A stretch of 64,000 nucleotides of DNA from positions 48,542,128-48,606,127 of the forward strand of contig NC_065576.1 in NCBI RefSeq assembly GCF_937616625.2. Reading direction: 5' to 3'. This DNA comes from Mercurialis annua (taxonomy: Eukaryota; Streptophyta; Magnoliopsida; Malpighiales; Euphorbiaceae). Shown in pieces: positions 40,561-54,572 of this stretch (position 1 is its first letter; every line of letters begins with the position of its first letter). The position numbers were made by a program, and so were the translations under genes. The notes below the pieces were generated by a model that saw only the letters and a list, made by a program, of their open reading frames with translations, made no database searches and was not told where the DNA came from.

Positions 40561-42969
40561 TGAATTTATTATCTTTCAACAACAAAATTAAATATTAAAA
40601 AAAAAAAAAAAAAAACAAATCGGGAGCAGAGACCCGAGCCTCAGATTGGGTCTGAGGCAAGTGAGTCCAGCTCCTTTGAAATGGGCTGGAATGCAAGCCA
40701 CAAGCTGGATGCCCAAGCACAGGGTCAAGGGCAAAAATGACCTAATAAAAACATTTAACCCTAGCACTTCACAAAGAAAACTGAAGATTTTTCACTTTGA
40801 TCAAACCTAGCCGCACCTCACTTTTTTTTTATACTTCCTTTTGTTCTACACTCCACCACTGTATCAAATTAAATTTAAAATCTAAGCCTAAATTTTAACT
40901 TTTTATTTTAATTTATCTTTTCATAGAGATTAAAATCTCTACACACAAAAAAAAAACTTTAAAATTCGAATTTTCTTAATTTAGTGTTGGAGGAGACTTT
41001 CGAACCGGACCTTAATTTTTAATGCGATATTTTCATGTGTTTGAGGTAAGTGTTTGGATTACATTTCGAAACGATTTTTTTTTAATTTTTTTTTACTATC
41101 TTTTATTTTGTTATTATTTTTGCTAGATTTAAATTTGTTTTAATTTTTATTTTTGTGGTGGTTGCTTGGATCCGGATGAATTAATGAACAAAACTAGTCT
41201 CGATTCAGACTATTCACAGAAGAAGAAAGTTTGATCTATCATTGTGTTATTTTCTGTTTTATTATAAATTAAATTCTCATTTTTCAAATTGTCTTTTTTT
41301 TTTGTGCAGAAAAAATAAAATCCTATGGCCTTGAAGGTTTTAAAAATAAGGGAATTCGGTTAAAACAAATGCATTGACAGTTTTACATATTTATTTATTT
41401 TTGATTTTTAATGACTTTTTATAGATAGTATATCGGCCAAAATCAAGACAAGAAATTTAAACTTCATACATAGTTTTTTTTATCTATTTTTCTAAAGCAA
41501 AATCATTTTTAAAACTTAATCTTTTTTTTTTTGTACAAATTATTAACAATCTGATTAAATACTATGTTATACTCAATTTATGAAAGAGTTAAAGCAAAGC
41601 TTATATCACATTTAATTATTTTTATACATGTCAATTTTTGTTTCCAATGTTTATTAGCCTCATAAACCTTGAAATTGAACTGTTCAGAATAATTTTTAAC
41701 TCCAAAATTATTCCGGTCGGTCTTTCATAAATTAAAATATATATAGAGAAAAATTAATAAAATAATAGATCTTATAAATGCTTAATTAAAAGTAAAAGTT
41801 GTATGTTTATACCTTTGCTATTTTTCTTGTAATTGTTGATTGCACCTTCTTTAAAAATAAAGAAACTTATTTTTATTTGATTTAATTCCATATAAAATCA
41901 TCATCTTTATACGTTTTTTCATTTTAGTCACGTCCTTTAAAAAGTGTCAAATGAAATCACCACCTTTCATTTTTATTTTTATGTAAATCTATCACGAATG
42001 TGAAAATTCGGTGTATCTTTATTAATTTGACAACCGGAATCAACAAAAAAAGAGTAAGAGGAATGTATTTTGAGTATTAATAGAGCATTAGTCAAATTAA
42101 AATATTTATTTGGAAGGAAAAAGATATCAAATTTTACTCATCGTTGATAAATTTGCAAAAAAATGAAAGGTGGTGATTTTATTCGACAGTTTTTAAAGGA
42201 CGTGATTAAAATGAAAAAACGTGTAAAGGTGGTGATTTTATATGGAATTAACCCTTTTTATTTTATATACTGTGACAGCGATATTTTTTCTGCCCCCCCC
42301 CCCTTAAAGGCATTGGGACCTCTCTTTTATAGGCTAGAGCAATGGCATTTATGTAAATAAAGAATACATAATTTATTATGTGCAATTGTGATTAATTCTG
42401 TCTAATTGTGTTTAATTAGATATAAATTGGATTAAACATGTATTACAATCACCTAAATGTACTTTTGCTACAGTAATTTTACTATTCTAAAATACTGTAG
42501 CAAATAGTGCCACAAAAGATAAAATTGGTTAAATTATATTTTGACTCTCAGAATTTGGGAGATGTACAATTGGCCCCTTGAAATTTTAAAATGGACAATT
42601 ATGACTATGTTGTTCCAATTCAGTTCGAGTGTACAAATTGCAGTATTGCCCTTTTAAAAAAAATTTAGTTTGATCCTTGAAGTATTAAAAATTGCCAAAT
42701 TGGCCTTTGTATCTTAGTTTTGTAGTATTTTGTGTATTATTTTTTTCATGGAAAATATAGATGTTGGTTAATAAAATAGTTTGTTCACTTTTATTTATTT
42801 TATTTGTTTACTTGCAATTTAATTCGTTTAATCAATTATATTTTCTTTCAAGTTTATTCAATTTATCTAAAAATAAATAAAATTATAAATATATCAAGTT
42901 AGTTCCTAAAGTTTATCACAATTTAATATAATAATTAATTTTATAAATAAGTTCAAAATTGAACACTTA
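40561..42969. other. Repeat-derived DNA between the LINE and the desulfhydrase gene
   Basis: Just after the LINE is a run of about 20 A (near 40595-40615). A GC-richer piece follows at 40620-40800 with 'gagacccgagcctcag' and its near-inverse, possibly the other flank of the element into which the LINE inserted. The remainder is AT-rich, with an 11-C tract at 42293-42303 and a foldback MITE at 41882-42251. No gene is seen. Copy B lacks this DNA up to about 42969. Confidence 0.5.
41882..42251. mobile_element. Foldback MITE
   Basis: The ends are inverted copies: TTAATTCCATATAAAATCA at 41882 and its complement ending at 42251. The arms continue inward for about 60 bp or more ('cacgtcctttaaaaa' against 'tttttaaaggacgtg'). 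The element is non-coding, about 370 bp. The arms resemble those of the truncated element at 56079-56299. Confidence 0.75.
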
Positions 42970-43001
42970 CACTATCATAATCTCATTTCATATTAGCATG
43001 A

Positions 43002-46000
43002 ATGGCAGCAGTTCTTATGAGCGGTTCTACAATGAAAATGCAACGATTCACAACCATGAAAATGAGCTTCCACACTAATTCTCAGGTACCCTTCTGTCTG
43101 TCAACTTTTTTACTTCTTTTCTTATCCAATTTCCATTGATTGCTGTTTTTACCTTTGAATTTTATTGCCTGGTTAGGAAGTTTATAAACATTAGTTGATA
43201 AAAGATGAACTTGCTAATGGTAAAATAAAATGTAGAAAGCTACTAGCTATGGTGGTTCCTGTTCTTGTGCAAGTATTTCCTTACATTTTCTCTTGAGCAA
43301 AGGGTCATCGCGGACTTGGAACTTGTGCGTCATGGTCGATTAACTCACACTTAGGAATTTTAATATTTAGGGATTATACTCTCTAACTTTAGGTCAATAA
43401 ACCCTTAAATTGTACAAAATGAACACGTTCGGAATTATGATCCTGGTCTTCGGTAATTCTTTTGGTTTCTATATCCAAATTTCGGAATTATGGTTATGAA
43501 TGAATAGTGAGCTTAATTGAATGAGAGACCATAAGCTGAATATGATAGAGCTAAAATATAAGCTTTCTCTCCATTGCAATGAAAAGCAATAGTACTCGAT
43601 TCAGACTGATAAAGATTGTCTTTTTACTCATCGGCAGGGTCTTTCCAAAGTCAAACCGAGCAGTGAAGAGTTAATGTCAAACATACTTAACAGAAAATGG
43701 AGGTTGCATCTTCCTGATACCAATATTCATCAAATAAGGCTTTCTCCAGTGGGAGGAGAAAATAAAAATGGACCACTTAGCAACATGAACTTTATAAACA
43801 ATTCTCACCCATGTTTGGGTGATCAACTTATGGAAAAAGACAGTCAGAACCCGTCCTTCTATGTTGTAAGGGATGATTTGTTGCATCCCTTAGTAAATGG
43901 CAATAAAGCGAGAAAATTGGATGGATTGCTTCCACTCCTTATGGATCATTTAGTGACTGATGTGGTAAGATTACATACTTTAAGATTTGATATGACAAGT
44001 CATGTTACATATACATGTTTATATTGGCTGTTCATCATTTTATTGCTTCTATGTGTTGGCTTTTGTAGATGTGAATCTCTCTTCTATTTTTCATGACATA
44101 TCAGTGATATCAGTAAGGGTTAATTAGTACTCTACCTTGCTATGGAAAGCCAAAATATTTGTGATTCTTTCTTCCATATGTTTTAGTACAATTCTTACGA
44201 ATCATATGGTCGCGTGCTTGACTCATGTTATGGAATTATAAATCGTCTTGATGATCCGCATTGATGCTATTTATAGACTTGCTTCCTTATTTGTCCATTT
44301 TCATAAGTAAGAAAACTTTTTAATTTTAGGAGCAACCAAGACAAAGTAACATACAATAGGGACTTTTCTAGGTCACATGTGGAGGCTGTCAAAGTGCACA
44401 TGGAGCAGCTGTCGGTAGGTCATTTTTTTCTGTCAGTACAGTACGACAGTCCTCTGAGTTTCATATACTATAAGCTTTACCGGTTTTGCTCAGATATCTA
44501 ATCCAAGTGAAACCATGCCTGGACTACTGAGATGTGTTTTTGCAGCTGTTTCATGTGCAGAGATAGGGATCAAGTCACATTTGCTTCTGAGAGGGGAGCA
44601 GCCTGAAGTTCTGACTGGCTATAACCTGATTTCAACATTATACGGGAATGTAACTTATGTTCCAAGACATCTTTATGCCCAAAGAGAGACAATGTTGAAG
44701 ACCCATGCTAACTTGGTGGCAGGAAATGCTGGTGAAGTTTTGTGCTGCAATGATATACTTGAGACTTTTTCCACAAGTGAAACATCTGGTGCTTCCAACA
44801 TGGGAAAAATGAATTCTTGTACAAGCATCGAGGACTACCCAAGGAAGGTATTAATTATCAACGAAGGAGCAGGGGATGTTGTCGCGTTACTAGGTAAGCA
44901 TAAAATTGGCTTTGCTTTTCAACATCATCCAGGTGTTTTCATTTCTGCATGCACATCTGGTAAAATAAAGTCTTAGTTGGAATCAAACTTTATCATTACC
45001 GCTGGTTCTTGTAAGAGTCGTGCCATTAAGGTCCCTTGTCAATGTTTAAAAATGCTGTTTGATTTACAACTTATGTATTTTTTAAAGAGTGGTATCTCCA
45101 TATAAATCTCTTATCATGCAGCTATATGTTGGTTTTACTACTTCCATGGCTTACAATGGCTTCTGATGTATGGTTTCCTATATTGCACGGGAACTTGTCG
45201 AGTTTTACATTTCGATATTCGTTTCATTTACAGAAACGATTCTGAAACTCCAAAACTTTATATTTATAACCTATTTTAGTAAAAAAACATTGTTTCTCTA
45301 TTTTCTATTTCAATGTTTTCCATTTCAGTATTTTTTCCGTTGTCATGTAACATATGTGGTTTCTTTGAAATAGGCGCCATCCGCCTGGTGAAGTACTTAT
45401 GCCAAAGTCATTTGCTTGGAAGAGAAAGACGCGTAAGATTGGTTGTGGATGCTGGAACTGGTACAACAGCTATTGGTTTGGGACTTGGAGCCTTGTGCTT
45501 AGGGTGATTCCATTTAGCGTTGCATCCTTTCAGTTGAAGATTCTAATTTTTAATGATTAGTCAACTACCTTAGCCATTGATTTTAAATCACCCTTTATGC
45601 AACACTAGCTGCTGCTTGTGCTTAACAGGGTTCCATGGGAGGTAACTGCTGTCATGCTAGTCGAAACAATCGATGCATTTCAACAACGAGAGAAATGTTT
45701 AATCTCTGATTTCAGAACAAAATTTGGAGATCATTGCTTAACTAACATAGATAATGGAGTTGTTCATTGGGTGGAGCGCAACCGTAAGAGGAAGTAAGTA
45801 GTTGTTACATTTTTATGAACATAAAGGCTTTTCCCTTCAAACTTACACTTGCCCCAACCTTTCCTCTTAAAATCTTCTAAAGCTAGCATTTATGATCATG
45901 ATTAGGGATGTGCATTCAGTTCAAATTTAACTGAAAGTTTGTTTTTTTTTTTTTTCAAATGGAACTTATTTTATAAGAATTTTAATTTTTTCAACCAAAC

Positions 46001-46550
46001 TGAACTAGTGGGTTTGGTTTATTTTTCAGTTCGGTTTGCACTAAAGCGAACTAAAAAAATTTATGTCCAAAATTGAACCAAACCAAATTGAAAACCCATT
46101 TTTTTATACTTTCAAACTAAACCAGACCAAATTTGTCGGTTCCGACCGGTGATTTGGCTTGGTCTGATTTTTGCACACCCCGACATTCATGATTTGCTGA
46201 AGAAATGTGATATTAGCTACTGTGGGAATTACAATTTGTTGGCTTTATTTATTAGTCCGTGCTTAAAATTAAAAGTCGATAGAGTGAATTATTTGGTTTA
46301 TGCTGTCTATAATCTTTTCAGGTTTGGGAATGTTTTGGAAGGAGAAATAGAGGCATGCCAACAAATAGCACGACAAACCGGGATTCTAGCGGATCCTGTC
46401 TATACTTTAGCTGCTTGGGAACTGGCAGTTCAGTTGAGTAATGATAAAGAAGATGATGCACAAGTAGTTATGCTTCATACTGGAGGAACTCTTGGTATGT
46501 TTGGTTTAGCACAAAGGTATAAATCTTATTTCCATGGACTCAAACATTGA
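43002..46550 (+). CDS. D-CDES2: D-cysteine desulfhydrase-type PLP enzyme (ACC deaminase family)
   Basis: This PLP-dependent enzyme is of the D-cysteine desulfhydrase/ACC deaminase fold; the expected reaction is D-cysteine to pyruvate, ammonia and H2S. Seven exons join in phase: 43002-43085, 43638-43964, 44372-44414, 44546-44893, 45374-45503, 45629-45793 and 46322-46550, giving 441 residues. The lysine segment is [15 protein letters not shown]. The glycine/serine-rich [18 protein letters not shown] and the late [19 protein letters not shown] match the cofactor-phosphate and substrate loops of the family. The N-terminal 28 residues are Met/Ser/Thr/Arg-rich and could be an organelle presequence. 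The start is the ATG at 43002; one at 42998 is out of frame and soon stops. A MITE lies in the last intron. The start codon is only about 33 bp from the edge of the 9.6-kb repeat insertion. Confidence 0.9.
45904..46186. mobile_element. hAT-like MITE in the last intron of the desulfhydrase gene
   Basis: The ends are partly inverted: AGGGATGTGCATTCAG at the left and a right end with TTTTTGCACACCCC. These resemble the GGGGTGTGCAAA ends of plant hAT MITEs. The 8-bp TCATGATT occurs on both sides (45896-45903 and 46187-46194), as expected for a hAT target-site duplication. The interior is rich in 'aaccaaa/ttggttt' words. Confidence 0.65.
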
Positions 46551-48361
46551 GTTTTCTGTCTGTAAATTAACAAGTTCAGATGATTATTTTTGTTGTACAT
46601 TTGAAACTTCAGGCCATCATTGTTGAAAGATAATGAACTTTGCTACTGTCTATGTACACTTGTTAGGCTATGTACATATGCTTGGCCATTATAGCCTAAC
46701 CAAGCCGAGTTAATTCATGTAAGAATTTGCATTTGGTTCAAAATAAACCGGTTAGAACCATTTTTTTTTTAAATAATTGAATCCAACGGGTATCGTAAGA
46801 AACGTAAATATTTCAAACAGGATCATATTGAACTTGTTTTTTTTATTCGGTTTGTATCCAAAGTGAACTGAAATGTTTTACTTCCACCCAACAAATTCAT
46901 TTTTTTTAATAATTTTAAATTGAATCGAACTAAATTTATCGGTTTTGTTTGATTACATGGTTTAGTTTGGTTACTTACTTGCCATCCATAGAAGTTAAGA
47001 CAAAGATTATAACCAGAGTTAAAAAAGTTCCACCGGACTGGCTGGTTGAATTGGGAACTGACCAACTGTCCGGTCCAATTGTCCTTAAAAGCCGAAAATC
47101 TGGTTGAACGATATTGGACCGGATTGAATTGGTTGATTCAGAATCCGGTTGTTTCATATTGAACCGGCGACTTAGTGATTGAACTGGTCCAGTGGCCTTA
47201 CCAGTTCTTCTATCGGTTTGATTTTTAAAACACGGATTTTAACTACTATAACTATTTCATTCGTAATCCATTTTTTAATGGGTAGAATTAATAAATTATT
47301 AGAATGCAGAGACAAGTCCAGTTGTGTTTTAGGGATGGTGAACACCTTTATCTCTGACTGTAAATGATTTTTAAAATATTTGAACATTCTTGATGGCAGT
47401 GTTCATGTCAATCTAAAAAAGAACACTGTACTTTTTAGTGGATACAACATAATATTTCAAGAATCAAAAAGATCCATAATAAACAAAACCCAAATTTACA
47501 CATTAAATATATAATATATCATTCTGTCCCCAACTTAAAATCAAAAACGATTCGCCACAGTGACAGAACATGACATGAGTCCGCAGTTCAATATATATAG
47601 TGGCCATTATTTATTTTCTGAAATGAGGTTTGTATTAAAATAGTTGAAAAGAGATAAATGCATGTTACAATAGAATCATCTAAAATAATCCCACATTTTT
47701 AACTTTTTTTGTTTATAGTTTAAATTTTTAAAATCGTCAATTTTTCAATTTTTATTTTAAATTGTAGTCATTTATTCAAATTATAGCGAAAAAAATTCAA
47801 ATGTATTATTCTTCATATTGTTTCAACTTTTTTTTTTTATTATCAAAAAATTTAAACATAAAGGGTAATTTTTAAAAAAAATTATTCCAATTTAAATAAA
47901 TTATTACAACTGAAAATGAATTTTTTTAAAAATAAACTAAAATTAACAATTTTAAAAATTTCAACTATAAATTTAATAAGTTGAAAAGGTAAAACATTTT
48001 TTAATAATTAGCCGTTATAATTTGTATAGTGAAGCAAGCAGCAGCAGCAATTAGTAGTGGTTTAGCCACTTTTAGGTCTAAATATAAAAAAGCATGGAGC
48101 AAAGTTCCTTGTAACAAGGGAAGCAAATGAGTATGGTTCTATGGATCTTCTGTCTGTGCATGCCATTGCCTAGGTTTATTTTTTAATATGTCCACTTTGT
48201 ATTAAAATCCAATTAAACTATGCATTATATTACCCAAATTTATATATCCAATCATTTTGTGATCATGTTTGCCTTCATACTGCATGCAAACTATTATTTT
48301 GTATTTATCATGTTCACTTTAAAAATGAACAAATTTCATTCTCCATTTTAAAATATAGAGT
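46551..48361. other. Intergenic DNA with AACCGG-rich degenerate repeats
   Basis: This is downstream of the desulfhydrase gene. Words such as 'ggttcaaaataaaccggtt' and 'accggattgaattggttgat' between about 46720 and 47240 suggest one or two decayed MITEs of the same general type as the intronic one. No coding sequence is supported. Confidence 0.4.
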
Positions 48362-48630
48362 AAAAGGTCATTTATGCCTTTATAGTTTGATTTCAAAATC
48401 AAGTAAGCACTCAACGTTCGTAAAGATTCAAATATACTTCTAACATCTTAAAATATTGACAACCAGACCCCTAATTTTGACACATAAATAAAACGTTAGG
48501 AGGCTGGTTGTTCAAATCGGGGGTTTGATTGTTCATTTTTTAAAATGTTAAGAGCATATTTGAACCTTTCTGGACGTTGAGTGTTTACTTGATTCTAAAG
48601 TTAAACTTTAAAGGCATAATTGATCCTTTT
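48362..48630. mobile_element. Foldback MITE (AAAAGGTCATTTATGCC ends)
   Basis: The left arm begins 'aaaaggtcatttatgcc' and runs to 'caagtaagcactcaacgttc'. The right arm is its imperfect complement and ends 'aaaggcataattgatcctttt'. It is about 270 bp and non-coding. It belongs to the same family as 50760-51033 and the partial copies at 49771-50100. Confidence 0.65.
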
Positions 48631-49770
48631 CCCTAAAATATAATGCTAGAAATGGTACTATAGTTGGAGCTTCAGTAAATAGTTTGACTTGTCTACAATT
48701 AAATGCATACCATAAAATGCATTTATATTTATTTACACCTCCAAATCAATAGATATTCACATGTGTGTTAGAAATAATACGATAATAAAGGTTCATTTAT
48801 CAATTTAAATATTTGGATAAATTAATTATTAGACGGATAAACCATTCATCATATTCAAGTTTTTCCTCTCTCTAATTTTTCAACAAATATAGTAAGTAAT
48901 AAGAAAATATCTCATTTTTAGTCTCATTCCTTCCAAAATTTTAATAAATTTATAAAAAAATGATTAGTAAAATGACCAAATTCAATTGTTTTTTATGGGG
49001 GATTTCATTATGAAACTATGTCAAATATTAAAGTGGGAATAATTGAGAAACAAACAAATGGAATGTGTTATGGCAAGATAAATTAAAATAGTAAGATCCT
49101 TTAATGAAAAGAAAAACAAACATCCCTTCCAATTGCTTTTTATGCACTCAATATAGAGAGAAATCCCATGAATTCTTGTGGAGGAAATGGGAAACAAAAC
49201 AGCACAAGCTAGCATCCAAACGGCATATCTACACACTCAACCGGTTGAATAAAAATAGTGTGTTTATCCCATATATTAATTATGTCATATTAAATTTAAA
49301 ATAAATTAATAAGCATTTGTAAAAGGGAGTTTTTTAACTACTATTAACTTTTTTAATCGTTAAAAATTTCACATGGTAAAGTTTTTTTTATTAGGATAAA
49401 AAAATGAAAGTTTTAAACTTGATTACTGTATTTATTTCACGTATATATAGGATATAATGAAAAAAGACAAAAATATAAATAAAATAAGGCCAACACATTA
49501 TTGTTTGTTATACGAATGACACGGCACAACGAAGTATAATTTTCTATAAAAAAAAAGAACAAATTATTTCCATCTTTCAAATGTTATAATTCACATTTTA
49601 TTTTTTTTATTTGAAAATTAAACAATACGGGTCTATATTTTTATTGTCTTTAAGTTTTAGTATTTCCGTTTATTTTTTATGTTAGTTAACTAAGTCAAAT
49701 ATCGTAGTTAAAAAGGGAAATTTTAGTTTAACCCATAAACTTATTTTTGACAAGTATAAACAAATTTTAG

Positions 49771-50100
49771 AAAAAAGGTCATTCATGTGCCTAAGTTTTG
49801 GAGCCGTGATCAAGTAAGTCCTTAACGTCCGGAAAAGTTGACCTATACCTCTAACTTTTGAAAAAAAATAAACAGTCAAATCCTCAGTTTGACACTGTCT
49901 CGTTGCTTTCAAAACTCCGTTATTGTGATCCTACATGGTGAAAAAAAAGGATCATTTATACCTCTAAGGTTTGCGCTCAAGATCGAATGAGCCATAAAAG
50001 TTTGAAAAGATTCTTTTGTGTCACCAGCATCTGAAAAAATGAACAGTTGACCCCTCAGTTTAACACCGCCTTATTGCTTCCCATACTCTGTTAATATTAT
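49771..50100. mobile_element. Two partial MITE arms in the same orientation
   Basis: 'aaaaaaggtcattcatgtgcc' at about 49765 and 'aaaaggatcatttatacctc' at about 49945 both look like the left arm of the family at 48362. They are followed by 'aacagt(c/t)(a/g)a' and 'cctcagtttgacac/cctcagtttaacac'. These are decayed or rearranged copies with no clean right end. Confidence 0.45.
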
Positions 50101-50759
50101 ATAATAATGGGCGGAAACTGTGAGCATGCGACTCAGTCGCCATTAAGTGATTTTATAGTTGCCACATCGAAAATGACAAAAAGCCAATACTTTTAAATTT
50201 TGTTTATTTGGTCCATTCTTCAAATTTTATTATTCATCGGGTCCATGTTCTTATATATTTTTATTTATCTGGCTTAATGATGTTGCCTATTTTTCCAACG
50301 TGTCGACTTACACGGACATGTAAATTCACTCTCTCGCATGTACGCATATTATTTGTTAAAAGAAATTAAAAATTAAATAATATATTAAATACATAGTAAA
50401 TAAAAACGCATATTTAAACTAATCAATAAAAAAACTGAAAGTATAGAGTCTAAAAAATACGTTTCGTGAATTAATAAGTGAACAATGTATTTTGCCCCTT
50501 CAACTTGAATAAAAAAATCAAATAACATCAAGGTCGTGACTTTGAATAAAATATCATCAAAATATGTGTTTTAAATAGAAATATTTTTAAATATACTGTT
50601 TGACTCGTTTTATCTCTTTATATCCAAATGGTCTAATAGTTTGTTGCTACCTCAGATTTAATTGTTCCAGTTATTTTTTTTCCATTTCAGCTATAGGAAT
50701 AAAATGAGCCAAATCAATTAACTTGTGAATATTTTATCCAAATAATAAATTTATTTTGA

Positions 50760-51033
50760 AAAAAAGGTCATTTATGACACTAAAGTTTAACTCGAATAAC
50801 AAGTAAGCTCCAACGTCCGATAAAGTTTAAATATGCCTCTAACATTTTAAAAAGTGAACAACCAGAATCCCCAATTTTGACAACCAGGCATCCAACGTCT
50901 CATTTATGAGTCAAAATTAAGACCTAATTGTTAACTTTTTAAGACGTTATGGGCATATTCGAAACTTTCCGGACATTAAAAACTCAATTGATTCTATAGA
51001 CAAATGTTAAAGGCATAAACGACCATTTTTTTC
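50760..51033. mobile_element. Foldback MITE (same family as 48362-48630)
   Basis: The left arm 'aaaaaaaggtcatttatgaca' is mirrored by a right arm ending 'aaaggcataaacgaccatttttt'. Internal inverted words such as 'aacattttaaaaagtgaac/gttaactttttaagacgtt' extend the foldback. It is non-coding. Confidence 0.6.
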
Positions 51034-51614
51034 ATTTTTTGATTGATATTTTATGCTTAAATTGAAGGGGCAAAATGAATTTTTATTGAATAATTGAATG
51101 GAACACCAGCTTCAACTTTTTTAGACTCATAATAACCTCATAGCATTGAGAATTTGGAGTTACACTTGCAGTCAATAATTGGATACCATGAAAGACAAAA
51201 GAGTCATTATTTATTTAATTAATTTCTATTCTTGATTAAAAAATAACATTTTACATTCAAGATGGGGATATGGAGGGTAAAACGGTCAAATTAGTATTAC
51301 TAATTTAAGATAATACCAAAAAAAACATAGCATAAGATCATGTTTTGGACAATAAAGGACATGGAGTGGGAGACAAAGAAGTACATGGGTTACTAATAAT
51401 TTACTTGGGAGAAAATTACACAAATGGGCTAAATAAGGGCCTTTTTTACAAAAATGCTAAGGCTCCTCAAATCTTACACCTATGCTAACTTTTTCTTTAC
51501 TTTGTTAAGCTAATGGGAAAAAATTACACTCTATACATAAATGATCTCAGCCTTCTACTTGTCATATTTGCTTCATTTTTTCATAGATCTAACACATATT
51601 TTTTGTCTTCTTTC

Positions 51615-51812
51615 TTTTTATTTTTTCTATTTTCTTATTTCCTCCATTAATGGCCATGGTTAACCTTTTTTTTTCTTCTTCCTCTCACCCATTTAAAATT
51701 ATAAACCTAACACATATTGCTTTTCTTCTTTCTATTTTCTTACTTCCTCCGTTAATGGCCATGGTTAATCGTTTTTTCTCTCTTTTTCCTCTCACCCATT
51801 TAAAATTATTTT
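51615..51812 (+). repeat. 105-bp tandem pair
   Basis: Two adjacent copies contain CCTCC(A/G)TTAATGGCCATGGTTAA, at 51641 and 51746, each followed by pyrimidine-rich sequence and 'tctcacccatttaaaatta'. Small open frames starting at the shared ATG have no recognisable domain. Confidence 0.75.
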
Positions 51813-52489
51813 GTCTTTTTTATTTTCTTCATATACCACATCTCTGCTCCTATACCTTTAATTACTATATAACTGTGCTGATAGCTGAGACTTATTAATT
51901 CAACGAAAGAAATTTATGTATGAATCTGAGATTTGGACTTATACTACATTTTTGCTTCACTTTAGATGCTGCCACCCAATTAGGTTATGCTTTTTATTGT
52001 ACCTAACAAAACACAGCACAACATTGGATGCTTTCTAGTTCAGATGAGTCCCAAATTTTTTAATTTTTTTCAAAATTAACCCTTAATGTAATAAAAGTTA
52101 AGAGTTTGATCCAAGTTGACTGATATTTGATGTAATTAGGCCTAAAAACAAGTAGTGTCCTGGGTTTGATTGATGCTTAAATTAAATGGTTACTGCTATC
52201 ACATTGTACTGTATAATATGTTAGGTGTCATGTCGTTGTTATACCCTAAATGGCTTTGGTAATAATCATATTATTATTTACTAAATTTAGTCTATAAAAA
52301 ATCCAAAGACACTAATTCCCAAGAACAATTTTACACAAGTATGCAAATAATAAAATAGATTGAACAAAAAAATTTAATTTATATTAAAAAAAAAAATTAT
52401 AATGTGGTGAATTTAATTAATATAAAAAAATTAAAAAATAATCAAACATACAAAAAGCCACTTGAAATATAAATTTAAATAAATATTGT

Positions 52490-53900
52490 TAAATTTTATA
52501 TAACGTATACATCGTTGATACATTTCCAATACATCTCTAATACATTTTCGACACATCTCAGATATATTAGATAATTATAAATTTATTATTTAAAAAAATA
52601 GTTAATCAATACATAGATGAATTAATCTTTTTTTTTAATCTTGGATCGAAAAGTGAACTAGATGTATTAAATTGAAGTTTAGTTAATTGAATTAATTAAA
52701 CTTTTAATTTGTTATTTTTTATTTTTATCGATTTAATTGAATCAACCGATGAATATTTGATACATACAAAAGATATTTGAAAAAAATAATTGATACATCT
52801 ACGATACATATACGATACACCTCAAATACATATCCAATACATTTGCAATACATATTTGATACATATTTGTTGTTCAGAATCTTTTTCTTATTGTCTTTTT
52901 TTAAGTTGTATTACTAATATTTTTATACATCTCAAAGACTTATCGAAAATTTTATTACATGTATTACATATATATCTTGTATACATATTTGATATATCTC
53001 TAATAAATAATTTATATATATGATAGATATATTTTTAAAATATATTAAACAGATACATCGTTGATATATAATTTATACATGATATATACATTCTTAGATG
53101 TATTTGTTAGATACATCTTTCATATACAATTAAAACATGATAAATATATCCTTAATATGTATCATTGATAAATATTTTATATAATTTAAAAAGCATGTGG
53201 CATATTTTTATTTTAATATATGTTATAGATACATTTCAACTACCTGTAAATTATATATTCAATGCGTTAAATATACAACTTAAATACAAATACTATACAT
53301 ATACGATACATTTCTTACACATATCAGAAATAGTTTAGACGCATAATGAGAAATTGTTGCAAATAATAAAGAGAAAAATATATTTTAATGCTAATAACGT
53401 GGATAATATTGTTATTAGTTCTTTTTTTTGTGTATATAACATGTATATTAAAAAAAATTATATCGAGTAACATATAAAGATGTTATTGATGCGTGAATTT
53501 CAATTAAAGTATGTAATACATGTATCTTTAATTTAAAATATATTATATATACACCTCAAAGACAATAATATATCAAATAACATCAATAACATTTTGATAT
53601 TATATATACACCTCATAACTTATTATTTTTATACTTCAATTTATAGTGAATAATAACATATCAAAATGTTATTTATATTATTTGATGCGTGAATTTTAAT
53701 TAAAGCACGTGATACATATATCTTTTAATTTAAAATATATTATAAATACACCTTAGAGACATATAAATAATACATATTAATAATATATTTATTTATTTAT
53801 TTATAAATTTATGTTTGTTTTAGAAATATGAAAAAGTAATAATCAGGTATGTCCTTGATTCATAACTGATACATAACAGATACATAAATGATACATGTTT
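52490..53900. repeat. Diffuse GATACAT/ATACAT word field
   Basis: Over about 1.4 kb the words GATACAT, ATACATC, TACATAT and complements recur dozens of times at irregular spacing. Longer duplicated stretches near 53487-53570 and 53680-53770 share 'tgatgcgtgaattt(c/t)aattaaag' and 'atttaaaatatatta'. No frame is credible. This may be a decayed satellite or the interior of a non-coding transposon. Confidence 0.5.
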
Positions 53901-53924
53901 GAATAGTTTGACGAACTGACGCGT

Positions 53925-54008
53925 TACTGACGGACGGTTATGACGCGCGTGTCAGACGCATGTCAGACGCGTTTCTGACGCGTTGTTGACCTATTCTGAC
54001 GCGTTTTT
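53925..54008. repeat. TGACGCGT cluster
   Basis: Within about 85 bp the words TGACGCGT, CAGACGCG and related CpG-rich words occur about eight times. This sharply contrasts with the AT-rich surroundings. Its function is unknown. Confidence 0.6.
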
Positions 54009-54572
54009 GACTTTTTTCTACCCTTCTCTCCTTGCAACGTGTCAGCTTCTTGTGGAGTATATATTTGATGTAATTTTTCAAATTTTGTATGTGCTGATGT
54101 AATTATTTGGCTGATTAAGTAATGTTGTTATTTGCTTTCTTTTTTTGTATAGTTTTGTCATTTTCTCTTTACTTGGATTAAGGTTAGTGAACCTCTGTAG
54201 TGACCTTGGAAATCTCATGTTGGACTACATGCTTTTGTTTTGTACATTGTGAACCCATGACTTAACCATAGAGGACCCCAGTTCGGTCCAATTGATTAGA
54301 TTGGTTCAATATTCATTTTCTAGAATTCTTATTTTCCTTTTCTTCAGAAAATAATTATTTAATTAATTCAATTAAAAATATATAAATATTTGGTTAATTC
54401 GATTAAGCGAAAAATCAAATTGAACAAATCAAGCTAATAAAATTGATAAAAATAATTAATCGGACTTAACTCAGATAGATCCAATTAATCCATTAACTCA
54501 ATTTAATTGATAGTTTATTCACCCATCGAAAATTGATACACCGATCTAAAAAAATACTGACAAGGAAATTTT